Below, piece after piece: positions 47,632 through 61,235 of a DNA stretch of 64,000 nucleotides. The DNA lies in NCBI GenBank assembly GCA_964019165.1, contig OZ025269.1, positions 16,089,187 through 16,153,186 of the forward strand, given 5' to 3'. The number at the start of each line of letters is the position of its first letter. Within the stretch, counting starts at the first letter, position 1. The stretch comes from Mastigias papua. Its lineage: Eukaryota; Cnidaria; Scyphozoa; Rhizostomeae; Mastigiidae. The notes under the pieces were generated by a model. The model searched no databases, had not been told where the DNA came from, and saw only the letters and a list, made by a program, of their open reading frames with translations. The position numbers and the translations under genes were made by a program.

Positions 47632-48741
47632 TTATCTTTCAAAGTATCTACTAGGAGCAGGTACTATAAACCCCATACAGCCAATCATCGACATGGCTCT
47701 GTGTGTCCTTGGCATGTCCTTCATTATTTTTAGCGATATTCCTTTGATACAAACAGTTTGTGTTTGAAACAAGTCTAATGGTTCCATGAATATTCTGCCC
47801 CTGTTTTCTCCAGGTATGAAATACTGTGGACATCCGGTTTTGTTAGTAAGTAGGGATCCAGCTCTGGACCTTTTGTCCGACATTGGTGAAGAACACGTCC
47901 TTGATCTCGATAAAAGTGACCCAGATCGCGAACGCCGTCCGATCGATGGTGAAGATGAATTTGAACCAAAGCTCATCATACTCTGTCCCGATCCCTCTCC
48001 ATCAGATGACGTATACTCGTTATTTGCAGAGTTCGATCGACGCCCCTTTCCAAAGTTCAGCAATCCAGAAAGCTTTGACTTTCCTCTCTTTGTTTCTGGC
48101 AGACTACGACTCCGTGACATACATTTTTGCAGTTTGTTATTTTCGCTCAAAGAGCGCTTTTCTTTTTGTGGAGTTAAAGGCAGCTGGATCATCACATGGT
48201 CGTCCTCATCGTCTTCCCACTCTATACAACGACCAAATCGAATTTCTTTCTCAGACTGAGAGCGTTTCCTTTTGATTTCTGGTAAGATCTCCGTTTCTTT
48301 ACTCCTTTCAGAATCTGTCTCTTCGAGACTTTCGTCAGGTGACACCTCGAATTCTTTAACTATCAAGCTTCGAAGTAAAGTTGTTAAATTGTCCAACTCT
48401 CTAACATAGTCTTCCTTCAATTTTCCGTTGTTGTTTTCGCATATTTTTTCGTCTTCTTCATTGACGCTATTCTGTGCAGTCAAATTTGTCCCAGAATCTA
48501 CTTTTCCAGTTTCATTAACGACATGTCCCTTAGTAACCGACTCCATATCTCTAAGTTCGCTCTCAGATTCGGTATTGCTCGTGTCCGAAGGCTTGAATTT
48601 TGGCTTTCCTACAACATCAATTAGGTTCGGTCTCAAAAACGCTCCGTTTTTTCGCCTCCGTAAAGATGTTTGCCTTTCGCATGTCATCATATGCTCCATC
48701 TTCGCATCACCCTCCATAGTTATTGGCTGCTGTATCAGCAT
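47632..48741 (-). CDS. Intronless gene: Ser/Arg-rich protein with candidate PP1-docking motif, unknown family
   Basis: 369 codons without interruption, by far the longest non-repeat frame in the window. I start at the first in-frame ATG; the frame reaches back eight codons to a GTG and then a TAG. Another ATG lies eight codons in. From the N-terminus: basic patch (RRRKN, about 29-32); acidic low-complexity region to about 150; RKRSQSEKEIRFG with K-E-I-R-F at 165-169, fitting the [RK]-x-[VI]-x-[FW] docking motif of PP1 partners; acidic WEDDEDD (175-181); a Ser/Arg-rich region (about 209-300) with RSRSGSLL and RSRAGSLL repeated; and a less biased, hydrophobic C-terminus ending PAPSRYFER. No catalytic domain or signal peptide is seen, and it is probably largely disordered. 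A TATA box sits 100 bp upstream. PP1 regulation is an inference from a short motif. Confidence 0.75.
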   Translation of the reverse strand: MLIQQPITMEGDAKMEHMMTCERQTSLRRRKNGAFLRPNLIDVVGKPKFKPSDTSNTESESELRDMESVTKGHVVNETGKVDSGTNLTAQNSVNEEDEKICENNNGKLKEDYVRELDNLTTLLRSLIVKEFEVSPDESLEETDSERSKETEILPEIKRKRSQSEKEIRFGRCIEWEDDEDDHVMIQLPLTPQKEKRSLSENNKLQKCMSRSRSLPETKRGKSKLSGLLNFGKGRRSNSANNEYTSSDGEGSGQSMMSFGSNSSSPSIGRRSRSGSLLSRSRTCSSPMSDKRSRAGSLLTNKTGCPQYFIPGENRGRIFMEPLDLFQTQTVCIKGISLKIMKDMPRTHRAMSMIGCMGFIVPAPSRYFER

Positions 48742-48842
48742 TTTCGCACAAGCGCAATTCAACACTAACTCCTTGGGCTACAGATCGTACTTGCTTGCTT
48801 CAGATATCGACTATCACTGATCATTGTCCTCTATGGCTCTTG

Positions 48843-48850
48843 TTTATATA
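48843..48850 (-). promoter_or_regulatory. TATA box of the intronless gene
   Basis: On the minus strand TATATAAA lies about 102 bp before the chosen ATG, which would place transcription start near 48820 and give a 5' leader of about 75-80 nt. A CRE/AP-1-like TGACGCAT lies further upstream at about 48886-48893. Confidence 0.55.
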
Positions 48851-49032
48851 CGGACACATTGAAATACGCGACTGAGGAATTCTATGACGCATGAGCAACT
48901 ATGAATGGAGATTAACCCGATCTTGTCTTGGTCATTTAGCTGTCGAATATTCTCAACCGAGGCCTGTAACTGATTCACAGGACGTCTAATGTATAAGTAA
49001 TTACCCAATACAATTGTGTTCTACAGCGATAG
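48851..49032. promoter_or_regulatory. Putative upstream promoter region
   Basis: Between the TATA box and the next candidate exon. It is richer in CpG than the surroundings (ACGCGACTG, GACGCATG, CCCGATC). No other factor site can be asserted. Confidence 0.3.
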
Positions 49033-49248
49033 TCACGTGCAATAGGAAGCTGAACGACGACGGCAATGACACCGGTGCGAATCTAAGGAAAACGATTTGC
49101 AGGCATTGACTTTTGTGCTCTGTGCTTGATAGTGTTTCCTGACACGTCTCCATATGCTAGCTGCCGGATCTGGGCGCTTAATGCTAGTAGGGCTGAGTTG
49201 CCACATGTCTTCTAAACTTAGATCATATCCAGTTTCTGTCAAATGACG
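49033..49248 (-). CDS. Weak exon candidate, unknown product
   Basis: On the minus strand a GTGCAG acceptor-like site is followed by 71 open codons to TAG. The peptide has SLEDMWQLSPTSIKRPDP and then a strongly basic, Cys/His-containing end. Local GC content is higher than in the flanks, which favours coding. No homologue is recognised, the acceptor lacks a good pyrimidine tract, and the frame may be chance. Confidence 0.22.
   Translation of the reverse strand, partial: RHLTETGYDLSLEDMWQLSPTSIKRPDPAASIWRRVRKHYQAQSTKVNACKSFSLDSHRCHCRRRSASYCT

Positions 49249-50245
<997 letters not shown>

Positions 50246-50333
<88 letters not shown>
50246..50333 (+). repeat. (TA)n microsatellite
   Basis: About 88 bases of pure TA. 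Confidence 0.97.
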
Positions 50334-50337
<4 letters not shown>

Positions 50338-53300
50338 CAAATATCCTCTTGTAATTCTGGGCAGCTGCTTGAGACTGGAGGAGCTTATTGTGCCTTTTTG
50401 CGCCGAATTCCAACCATCATTCTCTAACGAGCTTAGTTGTGTAATATTTGTGAGTCAGAGAGAATAGCACTGCAGGCATACTTACAAAAACGTTATCTAT
50501 ATGTATTTTCATGAGAGAATATGAAGTGTTATCCATCAATATGAACAGTGAGAAAAAGGCACTTTGATCTAATATACTGATCTCAGGTGTAAACATTCTC
50601 GTCACAGTGGTCTTTATTGGATCAGCAAGAGGACTCTCACTGTTCAGTATAAACTATCCTTTCTAAATGAGCAGTAATATCTTAGTTCGCAGAGTTTACT
50701 GAGATTGTGATGATTCACTGGTCTTTGTCTGAGTTTGTAACTCGCCATCAGAAAGCATGCGAACCATATCACATAATAAGGTAAATTTATCACTGTACAT
50801 TTATCTGAAATGGCGAATATTGGGTGGGACCTTTAAGACATATTTTCTGACCGTGCACTCTATTTTCGCTTTTTAGTGTGAGCGATGCCGTTTTGCCGCA
50901 ATATGAATTGAATAAGCTTTGATTACTGATTATTATTGATTGAACACTGCTTAGTGATTTTTATTGATATCGCAGTTGATATCTCGCAATTGATATCAAA
51001 AGATTTTTGAAGAGTTAGTCATTGTACACTTGTGCTTATCAATGCTCAAAGCTATTTCATCACTTAGCGAATCGGTTATTCGTGTATAATAGAATAAGGT
51101 ATAATGGTAGCAACAACTGGTTCTATCTATCCCAAATTTGCTTCAATGAGATCATGCTCATTAAATTTATCAAATGGATGAGGCTGGCTTATAGGAATGA
51201 AACAATAAGCAGAAAATCTACTGTTTTTTGCACTGCTCTAAGTTCACACGGTGCTAGCTAGCTAAAGGAAAAGACTAAATGATTCAGATCGCCGAGACGT
51301 TGATTCTAAATAACGCTTTACTAATCTTTTACTGGGAGTTTGCATAATGAACTCAGTACATAGTTGTTGTCATAGTTGAAGAAAGCCCTTTTGCAAAGAG
51401 AATGTGCTGTTTTGAAAGAAGCAGGCTAATTGAACGTCAAGTAGGAAGTTCAACAATATCAAATTTACCTATTGTTGCAAATGGAAAAGCATGTCATTCA
51501 GAGATCTTTTTCATAGATTTCAAGTCATTCTCTTCTAAGGGAAGCTCGTTTTTATTATCATTAGAGGCTTCAAAAATGGGTCCTTTATATTACAGCCCTG
51601 CTTCCAACGCACCGTCTCTTTAGAGGTGTATTTGGCTCACTTCAACGAACCTAAAAAGAGTAGTCAAATAAAATCGTCAGGAAATCATTTGATTTTAAGA
51701 AAGTTTGGAAAAGTCACGGAAATTCATTTGTAGAATCTTATACGAACCGTGTATACCCAGCTCAACATGTTGCGATCGATTAGGAAGAAGAAACAGATTC
51801 CTCACCACTACTTGGTTTTTATTGTAACAGAATAGACGTATACAATATGTCTTACCAATTATTCAACAGCAACCTACTTTTACAGAGCAATGCATCGGTT
51901 GGAATTATTTTAATCCTAATGAACGAAAGACAAATAGGACATTAGTAAATTGTTTCGAGTCTAACCTTTTTAGAACTAAGCACTCTGTAAGACATTCTTC
52001 TGGAGAAAGGCTATCCAGAAAATGCGGTCGAACGCCGTTTCAAAATAGTAGTTTCATACTTCTCAGCTGGCAAAAAGTTTGGTCCCCAAAGTTGCCCAGA
52101 GTAGCTAAAACAACCACGGAGTGGTATACGTGGTTGCTATTTGAAAGCCAAATAAACCAAACTGTAAACAAATGTGTACACATGGCGGAACCACGTGTGG
52201 TCGACAATTCTAAGAACGCCCTTCCACCTATTCAAAATTATTGTGTTTCTGTCATCCAAAGGAGTAATGCTATTTATCAATTTTCGCTCCAATTTGATTC
52301 TGGTTACGTAGGACACGCAATCTTTAGATAAGGAAGTTGGTTTTCTTGTCTGTTTGCATCAAATCAATAAAGCTGTGATTATGTACGCGGTAGGAGTTTC
52401 TAAGGAAACGAATGGCAATTCAACTTCTCGCTCCTCAATGGTTGACGCAGTTCAATCCAAGATTTGGGAACATGTGTTTTGGTAGTTTTATTTTGATCTT
52501 TTTACCACTTTTCGCACTCAAACGAGTGCCAGTTGAATGTCTTTCAGAAATCTTCAGTTATCCTTGCTTTTTTATATTCAAAGAGTTGCCGTTTTAATGG
52601 AAGATTCTTGCCTTAAACCTTAAGTTTTCTGGAAAAAAATTAAAGTATCGGAAATTATTGATGAATTGGGCCTATCAATACGCTATAAACAAACAACTTA
52701 TGATAAAGTACGCGTTGTTGCTTTGATATCTATAGACTTTCTTACAGTTTGTTTCTTTCTAGCCAGTAATAACTAACTACTGATATCACTTACTAAGACT
52801 AACCTATATATACGATAACAGGAAAGATAAAACTTTAAATTTAGTGTAATTGCGTCACCTACAATCATTGCCACCCCTATGTCGTATTTCTTTTCTGAGT
52901 TTCCTGAAAGAAGTTGTCAATGTTAGGGTATCACTAATAGCGTTTCACAATAGACTCCCACTTAGACTTAAGGGAATTTATTTCGTAACATGAAGAATTG
53001 TTGTGGGGAACATCTTTCTTAATGAATATTGTAGTATATTGAATGAATATTAATGAATACGTGGAATATTGTATATCAGACCATGAAATTTCCAACATGT
53101 CTTTTTCGAAAGATAATATGAATTAACAACACAGGTGCACTACTAGGGTTTTTAGGGCAGGGGCCTAATCAACAAAAATGACACTTTACAGTTTCTAAAG
53201 AGACTGTATCATGAAGCCATACTTTTTCAGATTTGAAAAAAAAGAAATCTTAGTGGAAATTTCAGGGTTTCATTTGTTTCATATGCAACAAGGATTATCA

Positions 53301-54439
53301 GCAGGTCTGCTTAATAAAACTACAGTGGAAAATTTCAAAATTCTCCTAGAACAAGGGTACTTCTATGTTTTTGAGGAAAATAACAGGGTTCTAGACCCCC
53401 TATAATATCTTTTTGGAAGTTTATAGAAACGGAGAAGTTTACACACCTGTCAATTCTATTATGACGAAGCGAGCAAACTATTATCTGTGACTGCCAAAGT
53501 GCTTGGAGCATTCTCAAAATTCTATGAATTTACGTCCCCTATCGCTTTCCCATAACTGCAAGTAAACTGCAACCCCCATCTCCCCTCAGACAATGTTGAT
53601 TCGATAGCGGATACCCATGGCATTGCACACAGGCATCACGTCTACCTGTAGGGTTATTCATATTTGCTCCTGACCACATTATTTAACGGGGAAGGAGGTG
53701 TTGTATTTCATTTGTGCAGTGCATCATAGCAAGTGTTCCTAGACTTTTGGCAGACATGGTACTTGAAGTTACTTCAAGTTGACATAGCACCCTGATGCAT
53801 ATTGCATTTGAAAAGAGCATTATCCAGCATATCTATCATGTGATGCAACACAACAATAGGGTCCACAAACCTATCTTTTTTACCATACCGTTCCTCTGAA
53901 TGTAATATACAGCTCTGAATTTGTCTTTAAACCTCGACATCTTCTTTGAATACTCTGTCTTCTACCAGAGACGACGGAGTTCAACTCTTCTCAAGATAAG
54001 GTCAAAGTAGTTGGTTGTTTCTTCCAATTTATAAAGTGCTCCAAAGCATGACTTGCTTCCTAGGTTTAATCATGCTCATTACCTCCTTGTATCTGCCTCA
54101 ATTACTTTTCTCGACATAATTGCACTCTCTCAACATTGCGTAATTATTGCATAATTGTAATGTTGGTCGTCAAATTACACTCTCTATATTGCATTGCACT
54201 TCACATTGCTTCGTTCAATGGTAAGATAACGCATTACCTTTTGGTTAGGAGTTCGGCGGTATATATGTGGGCCTAGACTACAGTCAAAATTGGGGCTATA
54301 CTTTGACAGGAATTAGACAATGATTATTAGATTGAATCCGTTGCTGACTAGTGCGCATAGATTTGCTCCACAGAGCAAGTGCTCCATGACATCACGTGAT
54401 AAATGCTCACATCAAATCAAAGAGAGCTTTCTGCTTCTC
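50334..54439. other. No gene supported
   Basis: Only short frames (the longest about 80 codons, at 52092-52331) with no recognised motif. AT-rich spacer. Confidence 0.4.
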
Positions 54440-55372
54440 TAATTTTACTATTATGATGCTCATGTTGCTTATGGGAATTGCACGTGCAAACTTTTTATTA
54501 GCAGCAATCAAGCATTCGTTGTTCTCTTTGTTGAAGTTTTTTGTACACCAGCTCTGCAAATCTCTTGCTATCTGATTCACTCTATAATATCCTATTTGGG
54601 CTGGTCTTCAACTACTGTTAGGACCTCTCTTGTAGCTCATGAGGAGGAGTTAATTGATAGCTTGCTTCTTTCGACAAGCAAAAGCTGTCCGGAAATTCAG
54701 ATAGAAGAATGGCGAGTAATTTTATCATTTGATTAAAATCAAAGGATAAAGATCACCATTGATTGTTCTGAGAAGAAACAAGCTTGTCTTCATAAATCAC
54801 ATTTGCATACAGGAATGCCTGCTTTCTCTTGTTAAGGACTATAGTGAGCCATCGCTGCAATGCTGCAATGCTGTTGAAGAGACCATCGTAGCCTATGCAC
54901 CATTGACATAAACAGTGCACTTGCTGATTATACTAACAGGTTCTCAGCTCTGGATATGCTGCACTATTCCCAGCTGAAGCCATACCTGAAGAATGCATTC
55001 ATGGATGGTGTAAACAACTATGACGTCACTGGGTATCCTTCCAGTGTTTATTCATTTGATTTCAGCAGCAAGCTTGGGTACTTTTCCTCTTTCAGATAAC
55101 GAGGAATCCAATTACAATAACGCCACATAAATTAGACAGGATCGCGTTATGCATTATGCTCTATTCTTTGTATGAAACGATTAAGTCTCGTGGTATTTAA
55201 AGTTAATATTGACCTGTGTCAAGGAAAAGAACAATTAACGGAAGAGACTTGTTTACATGCATCTATGTGTCTGCTTCCTGAATTGTTTTGTCAACACCAA
55301 TGCCATAGCCTGCTATTGCTGAAATTCATTGCACGGGATGACTGCAAAGAAGACTCCACCAAACACCAATGA
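54440..55372 (+). pseudogene. Possible decayed or multi-exon coding region, unknown product
   Basis: Three adjacent open pieces look more coding than the surroundings. 54440-54715 ends ...PEIQIEEWR at a GTAATT donor. 54813-54887 follows ACAG and reads ECLLSLVKDYSEPSLQCC then NAVEETI. From 54940, after CTAACAG, one frame starts FSALDMLHYSQLKPYL and another VLSSGYAALFPAEAIPEEC. 55172-55372 is a 66-codon ATG frame with a TEETCLHASMCLL segment. Phases are compatible, but the second intron would be only 52 bp and no family is recognised. An old pseudogene or chance are alternatives. Confidence 0.22.
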
Positions 55373-58300
55373 ATGCAGAATGAATAGGCAACTTCACATT
55401 ACAAAGAATAGCATGCAATTATCCCAAGTCCTAATATCACATAAATTGAATGAAAACTCTTGGGACGTGCAGATAGTCGTGTCCATGATGGCCTTGTAGG
55501 TCAGGTAATTTTTTACAAAATAGGGAGTGGGGGGGAGGGAATGGCGAACAAATAAGTGATGGCAAACCAATATGCAGGGCGCTATGCCAGTAAAAGAGTT
55601 AAAGTTTAATTGGAACTCTTATTCACAGTATGATTCTCGGCTTAAAATCGGCTTTAATACCATTTTCTAAACAATCACTTTCTGGTGTTTGCGAGATTGC
55701 AATATTGTTCCATGGTCTTAGCCATGCAACAGTCATCTGCTATTCATCACCCTCGCTTGCCTGAACCTCATTTATGCAAGCTTGGTTACCTGAGCCTCGT
55801 TTACCCAGAAGCTTTGTCATAGATCCCCCGTTTTCCATCGGACTGAGCTCTTAGCAAAGATTGGTTCATAATAACCCCACTGTTGAAACTGTTATGCTGG
55901 TTCCATTTTTTCCTGTATTAAAGCCAATCATTTTGTCCGAAGAAAAACTCTTCTCAGTTATGTAGGTAATTTGCATTTTCAAACAGCTCACTTAAAAATT
56001 ATTTCAACCCTTTCTTGCAAACTAGGGTATAAAACGAAGAGGAGTAATGGAACCAAATGCTTGTTTGCTTAAAAGTATTGGCCTAATTTTTGCAAAGGCC
56101 TTATTTGCATTAAACAGGGGGACTCTTCCCGGAAAGCAGATATCTGTTATCTTTTAGCGAGAAGAGGGACCCTTTGGTTCTTATTTCTATGCCTTATGTC
56201 ATAGTACAAGTCTAATGAACTAGCGCGTTTTCAACGTTGGTAACCATTCATTACTCGGTTCTCTGGTTGGTTATTCAGTAATACGCACATTTGTCCTTCT
56301 TATTAGAAAATGACTTTATCTTTGATTTAATTTGACTTTCCAAACAAAAGTCTGAGTATTTCAATCAATTTGAGGAGAAAACCATCCATTTGATAAGCAA
56401 AAATATTTTAGTTGTATGAAATGTCCCTTGGATGATGTGATAGTAAACTATGAAACCATAATTTAATTGAACTTGATCACGTATGATTGTAATTAAATTT
56501 GCTTAAAATTGCGCTTTATATTCCATATAGGGCAGTGAACACTGGCCAACATTAGTGGACCACCAAGGGATTATTTATCAATGGGAAGGGAATGAAGAAT
56601 CTTCTTAGCTTCCGCAAAATAACATGCTTCAATAGTATCTGATAGGACTCTTTTGGCTTAGTAAATTTATTCATTTGAGATGTAATTGCAACCTCTTCTT
56701 GGATATCACATGGTTATGTCTCATAAAGTGCCCACTAGGTGTTTAAAATAGACTTAATTTAAAGCAACCGCGCTCAAAAAGCAAGAAAATAATGCTGTTA
56801 GAGATCTTTTCGTTGTGCTTTGGGTAAAGAAGACCAAGTATATTTAAATGTAGATAAAGTTAAGTAGAAAGAAGCTTTGATTTCATTAACTTTCTGCTAT
56901 GAATTTGAATGCAATCACTTTCAAAACAATATGAAGTCGCCTGCCAAAGCCCTGTGACTTTTGATTATATAATTTTCTTTCGAAAGAACTTCATAAGAGA
57001 AATAATGAACTCGTAATTCCTTTGGGTCACTTGTTTTTTTAAAAAATTTACTCTGTCAATCTTGCGATACAGACTCTCCAGCTCCAAGTTTGAGCCCTTA
57101 ACAAATGACATTTAGCAGGAAACATTGGGTACTGTTAGAAAAGTAGCATCTATCTGCAGAAAAATAGAGGATTTTACATAGTTCCTAAGTAGAAATTTAA
57201 ATTTTATTATTGTGAACTTTAATATATTGCGTTTCTGCCCATCTATCTACTCATCTATCTGTCTACAAGTACTCTCACCGACATTTTGGTATTGTACACA
57301 TATAGCTTTTTGAACTATCCTTTGTGATTGTCCTTATATCTTGCCCGTTAGAGTGCACATTCCTTAGCTTATTTAATTTTGAATGAGGAGAGCAGAGCAC
57401 CTTGCAACCTCGTTTAGAACTGTTTGAATGCTACTGAGATTGAAGGTAGATTTAAGGCGATGTGGTCAGTCAATGCTAGCCTCTCGCTGTGCACAGTCTT
57501 ATTCGTAAATCTGAACATAGATATTAAGTAATTCCTAGAACAGTTTACTTAAATTAAGTCACCTATTAAGCGTAATCAGAGCCCAAAATAGGGAGTATTT
57601 ACAAATCCACATATGTTTAAAAAGTGGGTATGGTCATTCCTATGACCTACTCAAAAAGCGCAGCAGAAACTAAAACCCTGCTGGTTAGCTAAAAGGTACA
57701 ATAATTAAACTCAATGTTATCCAAAAGCTAAAAAACCTTAATGCACATCGTTAGTACGCATGTTAATTTTGCTAGTTTTGATAGCCTACTTTTTCAGTAA
57801 ATAGATAAGCTCTATTTACAAACCCACACTTTTCCATATTAGAGATCTAAAGTTTCCATTTATACCTTCACAAAGTGAGTCAGACCCACATTTATTTTAA
57901 GCTCTGAGTACAACAGGGCTTGTATGTGTTGCCATAGCACATGAAAAGGTTTTCTGAATATTGTTGGATTTTGCAAGCGAGATGTATTCAAAGATGCAAG
58001 CAAAATCTTCAGCATTAGCAAAACATACATATTTTAATCTGAAATGTTTGATTTTATCCTAAGAACGATGAACAACCCACCCCAAAGCTAATTTTCTATG
58101 GCCATCTTTAAAGGAGAGAACAGTTTGACTAAATTTTAAGATCTCAACAAGGTACACTACTGTGGCAATGAATGATTGGGGGTACTAAAAATATTATAGC
58201 AAAACTTTCTTGAAAGTTTCCGATGACCAGTCGAGGCAGTTATGAAGTAGTTCTAATCGAATTACAATGGATCTATAGAAAGTGCACATAGAAGTATACA

Positions 58301-60644
58301 ATTGGCAGTTTCAGAAAGGAAATGAACTGACAAGACCTGGCAAATTTTAGTGAGAAAAAAGCACTGCACTCAAGAATTAAATAAGAATTGAAACGGTAAT
58401 TTCAATGGTAGTAAAAGTGCAAGGGTCATTTTAGCTGTCACAAATTGAATGCAAGAAATTTAAAATATATTGCAAAAGCGTAAAAGCGAGCAATATTTGT
58501 AAGCCAGGTTGCAAGTTTGCATACATTCTTTACATCACTAGTTGCAGCTACTAGCCAAAGCTTTACAGATTCTAAACTGGAGAGTGCCGGAAAAACGTTT
58601 CATATTCAGACCAAGGTCTAGCTTCGGCTTGCACCGTGAAGATTTTGTATTTAGTGTGTTTCCTGATAAGGCTGAATATACATATATTATTACATAAATC
58701 ATCATTAATGAGCAACTGCAATTAAAGATAATTGGACTTATTTTGTTGATTGTGATGATACAAAGTGTACAGAGCAACCTTACTTTCGAGGTTCTTTGTG
58801 CGATCTTGAGGTTAGATGGGGACTTCATTTGCCAAGTTTTGATGCGTAATAGCATATAGAAATCGATTATTATGACGTAGATTTTCGTTAAAGCATACTA
58901 TCAGTAAGTATGCTTTATTGCAAAAATCCAGCCCAAAGATTACTGCATTTTGTAATTGCAGCAAAGGAAAAGTGCATCAATCTGACGTAGACGTAAGCCA
59001 TAGCCATAGATACTACTATCATGATTACGAAAAGTCATTGGACAACATTCTATAAGGCTCGTATATCTCTGAAAATGAAATAAAGTTATTATGCATTCAT
59101 GGTCATAGATCTGAATCACAAAACCGTTCTGTTCCATTGACTTAGATGTAGGAGGATGGAGCTTGAGAGTAAAGTTTAAGATCAGCACAGCGACATAAGC
59201 AGAGATATTTCTTTGTATTTAATGATGTTTCAACATTTCACATTAGACCAAACCAGTGTATTATTGGCACATTCGGTAGGCAAGACTGGAAGACTAAAAC
59301 TTACCAGATATGATCAGAAGAATTAACCTTATACGTAGAGTTGTCGACCCATACACACGTCAGCATAGAATAAATAAACTAGGAGCAGGCTAGGAGCTTA
59401 TATAGAAATAGAAGCCAAAGAAAAGATCTACACGACGAAAGTTCTAAATTGACTTTCTGTTCAAGTAAAGTACTTGTAATTAGTAAATAAAAACTCTCTA
59501 ATGATATGCCTCGAAGAAACATTGGGGAGACTTTCAGATATTTCTCTTACATTGGTCTGTCAAAATGGGCTTTGCTAACATGAAGTTTAAGTACTAAGCA
59601 CGAGGTATACCTATTTTATGGTTTGTTGCAATGCTAAATTTTAATACCCTTAGTTTATATGCGATTGTAGGAATAAAGGTATTTTTAGAATCAACAGTTA
59701 GATCGCATGTCCGTAAACGTGCAAAGCCTTAGCCCAGTAGCTTCCTCATTCTATCCTATTCAAAGCTCATAACTCTTTGGATGCAGCTATTATCAGATGA
59801 AATTAAATCTTATAATGGAGAGAAGTGAACAAACACTGACTTAAAGAAAGAACACAGGCCCAGAGTAGATCTTCTGCTGTTGCTTCCTGGGGATAAGCCT
59901 CTTTATTAGAGCTATCTCATATATGCGAAATATGGAAGGAACAGATCTGTAAAAACAGGACAAAAGTATGAAACCTCAGTTCGACAATGGTAGGCACATT
60001 CAACCAATGTGTTAGTTAGTAATTTATTAATCCAACTAAACCAACTAATAATCATGAAGACGTAAAGAAGTAAAGCTTGCAAGAATTAATGAGAAAGATC
60101 AAAAGCATATTATTAAGAGTTTTTTTTCTATCAATATCAAATGATTAAAACACAAAAATGGTTACATTCTACTGTGCCATCCAAAGCAGGGATAGACACA
60201 AGGTCATCTGGTCCCCACTTTGGAAGGCACTTACAATTCTATTACTTAATTAAGCAACAAAAAAGTAGAATCCAAGGTAGCTTTGTACCAAATAATACAA
60301 AAAAGCCTAAAAACTTTATGTGAAATCCAATTTGGTTTATATATTGCAAGGCTTAATAGATTATTTGGCACCAAGCTACCTGGCACAACTAACAATGGTA
60401 GGGGGCGGGATCGCTGCTGTTTACTTGCTTAGTCTCTACTCTACTCTATTTCTTAGTTTCTAGTCTCTACTTTCTTAGTATTCAATCAAAGCGCTTTGTT
60501 GCATTGATGAATGAAATTGTTGCTTCTATGATGATTCTGTTTTCAACTAAATTTAGATTTTTACTCCCAAATAGAAGCAAACTGCACAGTGTATCTGAAT
60601 TCAATTTGCTTATGTCTAAACTTTTGCTTATTAAGAGTGCTCAA
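55373..60644. other. No gene supported
   Basis: Over 5 kb of AT-rich sequence with stop-dense frames on both strands and no repeat that stood out. Confidence 0.45.
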
Positions 60645-60862
60645 ACATATCCTACCCAATCCTATCCTTTGCAATCCTACCATCTTCTCTCCAATCCTAC
60701 CCTTTCGAGCCCTATCTTCTCCTATCCAATCTTATTCATTCCAATTATTTCCTATCCTATTCTATTCTATTCTATCCTATCCTATCCTATCCTATCCTAT
60801 CCTATCCTATCCTATCCTATCCTATCCTATCCTATCCTATCCTATCCTATCCTATCCTATCC
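60645..60862 (+). repeat. (CCTAT)n microsatellite with degenerate flank
   Basis: A pure CCTAT run from about 60765 to 60862 (around 20 units), preceded by a hundred bases of imperfect CCTAC/CCAAT/CTTAT units. It sits directly in front of a LINE RT fragment. Confidence 0.93.
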
Positions 60863-60904
60863 AGCTCTTTCGTTCCAAGCCCTCTTCTTTCTTGTCCTAT
60901 TCAA

Positions 60905-61232
60905 CCCCATCAGATGTTTTAATTTGCCTGTACAACACCTTGTTTCTGTCCGTCTCACAATATGGTCTTATTGTCTGGGGTCAAACGCATGTATCATACA
61001 TTGATCCTATTTTCAAATTACAGAGAAAAGCTGTCAGAGCTATCTCATTCCAGCCTCGTATGTCTCCATCTCTCCCAATCTTTAATGATCTTAAACTTTT
61101 ACCACTTTCTGGGATTTTTGAACTCTGTCTCTTATCCTTTGCTGTTGATTCTGCTAGTAAAACGTCACCTAGCTGCTTTCACGACTTGTCCTATTCAACT
61201 CATCTGTTTATCAGTATTCTACATCAGTAAGA
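60905..61232 (+). pseudogene. Non-LTR reverse transcriptase, C-terminal fragment
   Basis: One continuous open frame reads LYNTLFLSVSQYGLIVWGQT, then a ...DPIFKLQRKAVRAI segment, then PIFNDLKLLPLSGIFELCLL. This fits the thumb/connection region after the YADD box of jockey/CR1/L2-type RTs, whose consensus has LY-SL--P-L-YG--+WG and LQ-+A+R-I followed by P-F--L--L----++. There is a TAA at 61230. The N-terminal part is replaced by the CCTAT array, so this is a truncated copy. About 108 codons without a stop is long for a dead fragment, so it may be fairly young. Confidence 0.75.
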
Positions 61233-61235
61233 TGC

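Noticed and set aside
47786..48820. Plus-strand frames of 130-157 codons opposite the intronless gene
   Set aside because: Antisense shadows of the longer minus-strand coding frame, with no own start context or motif.
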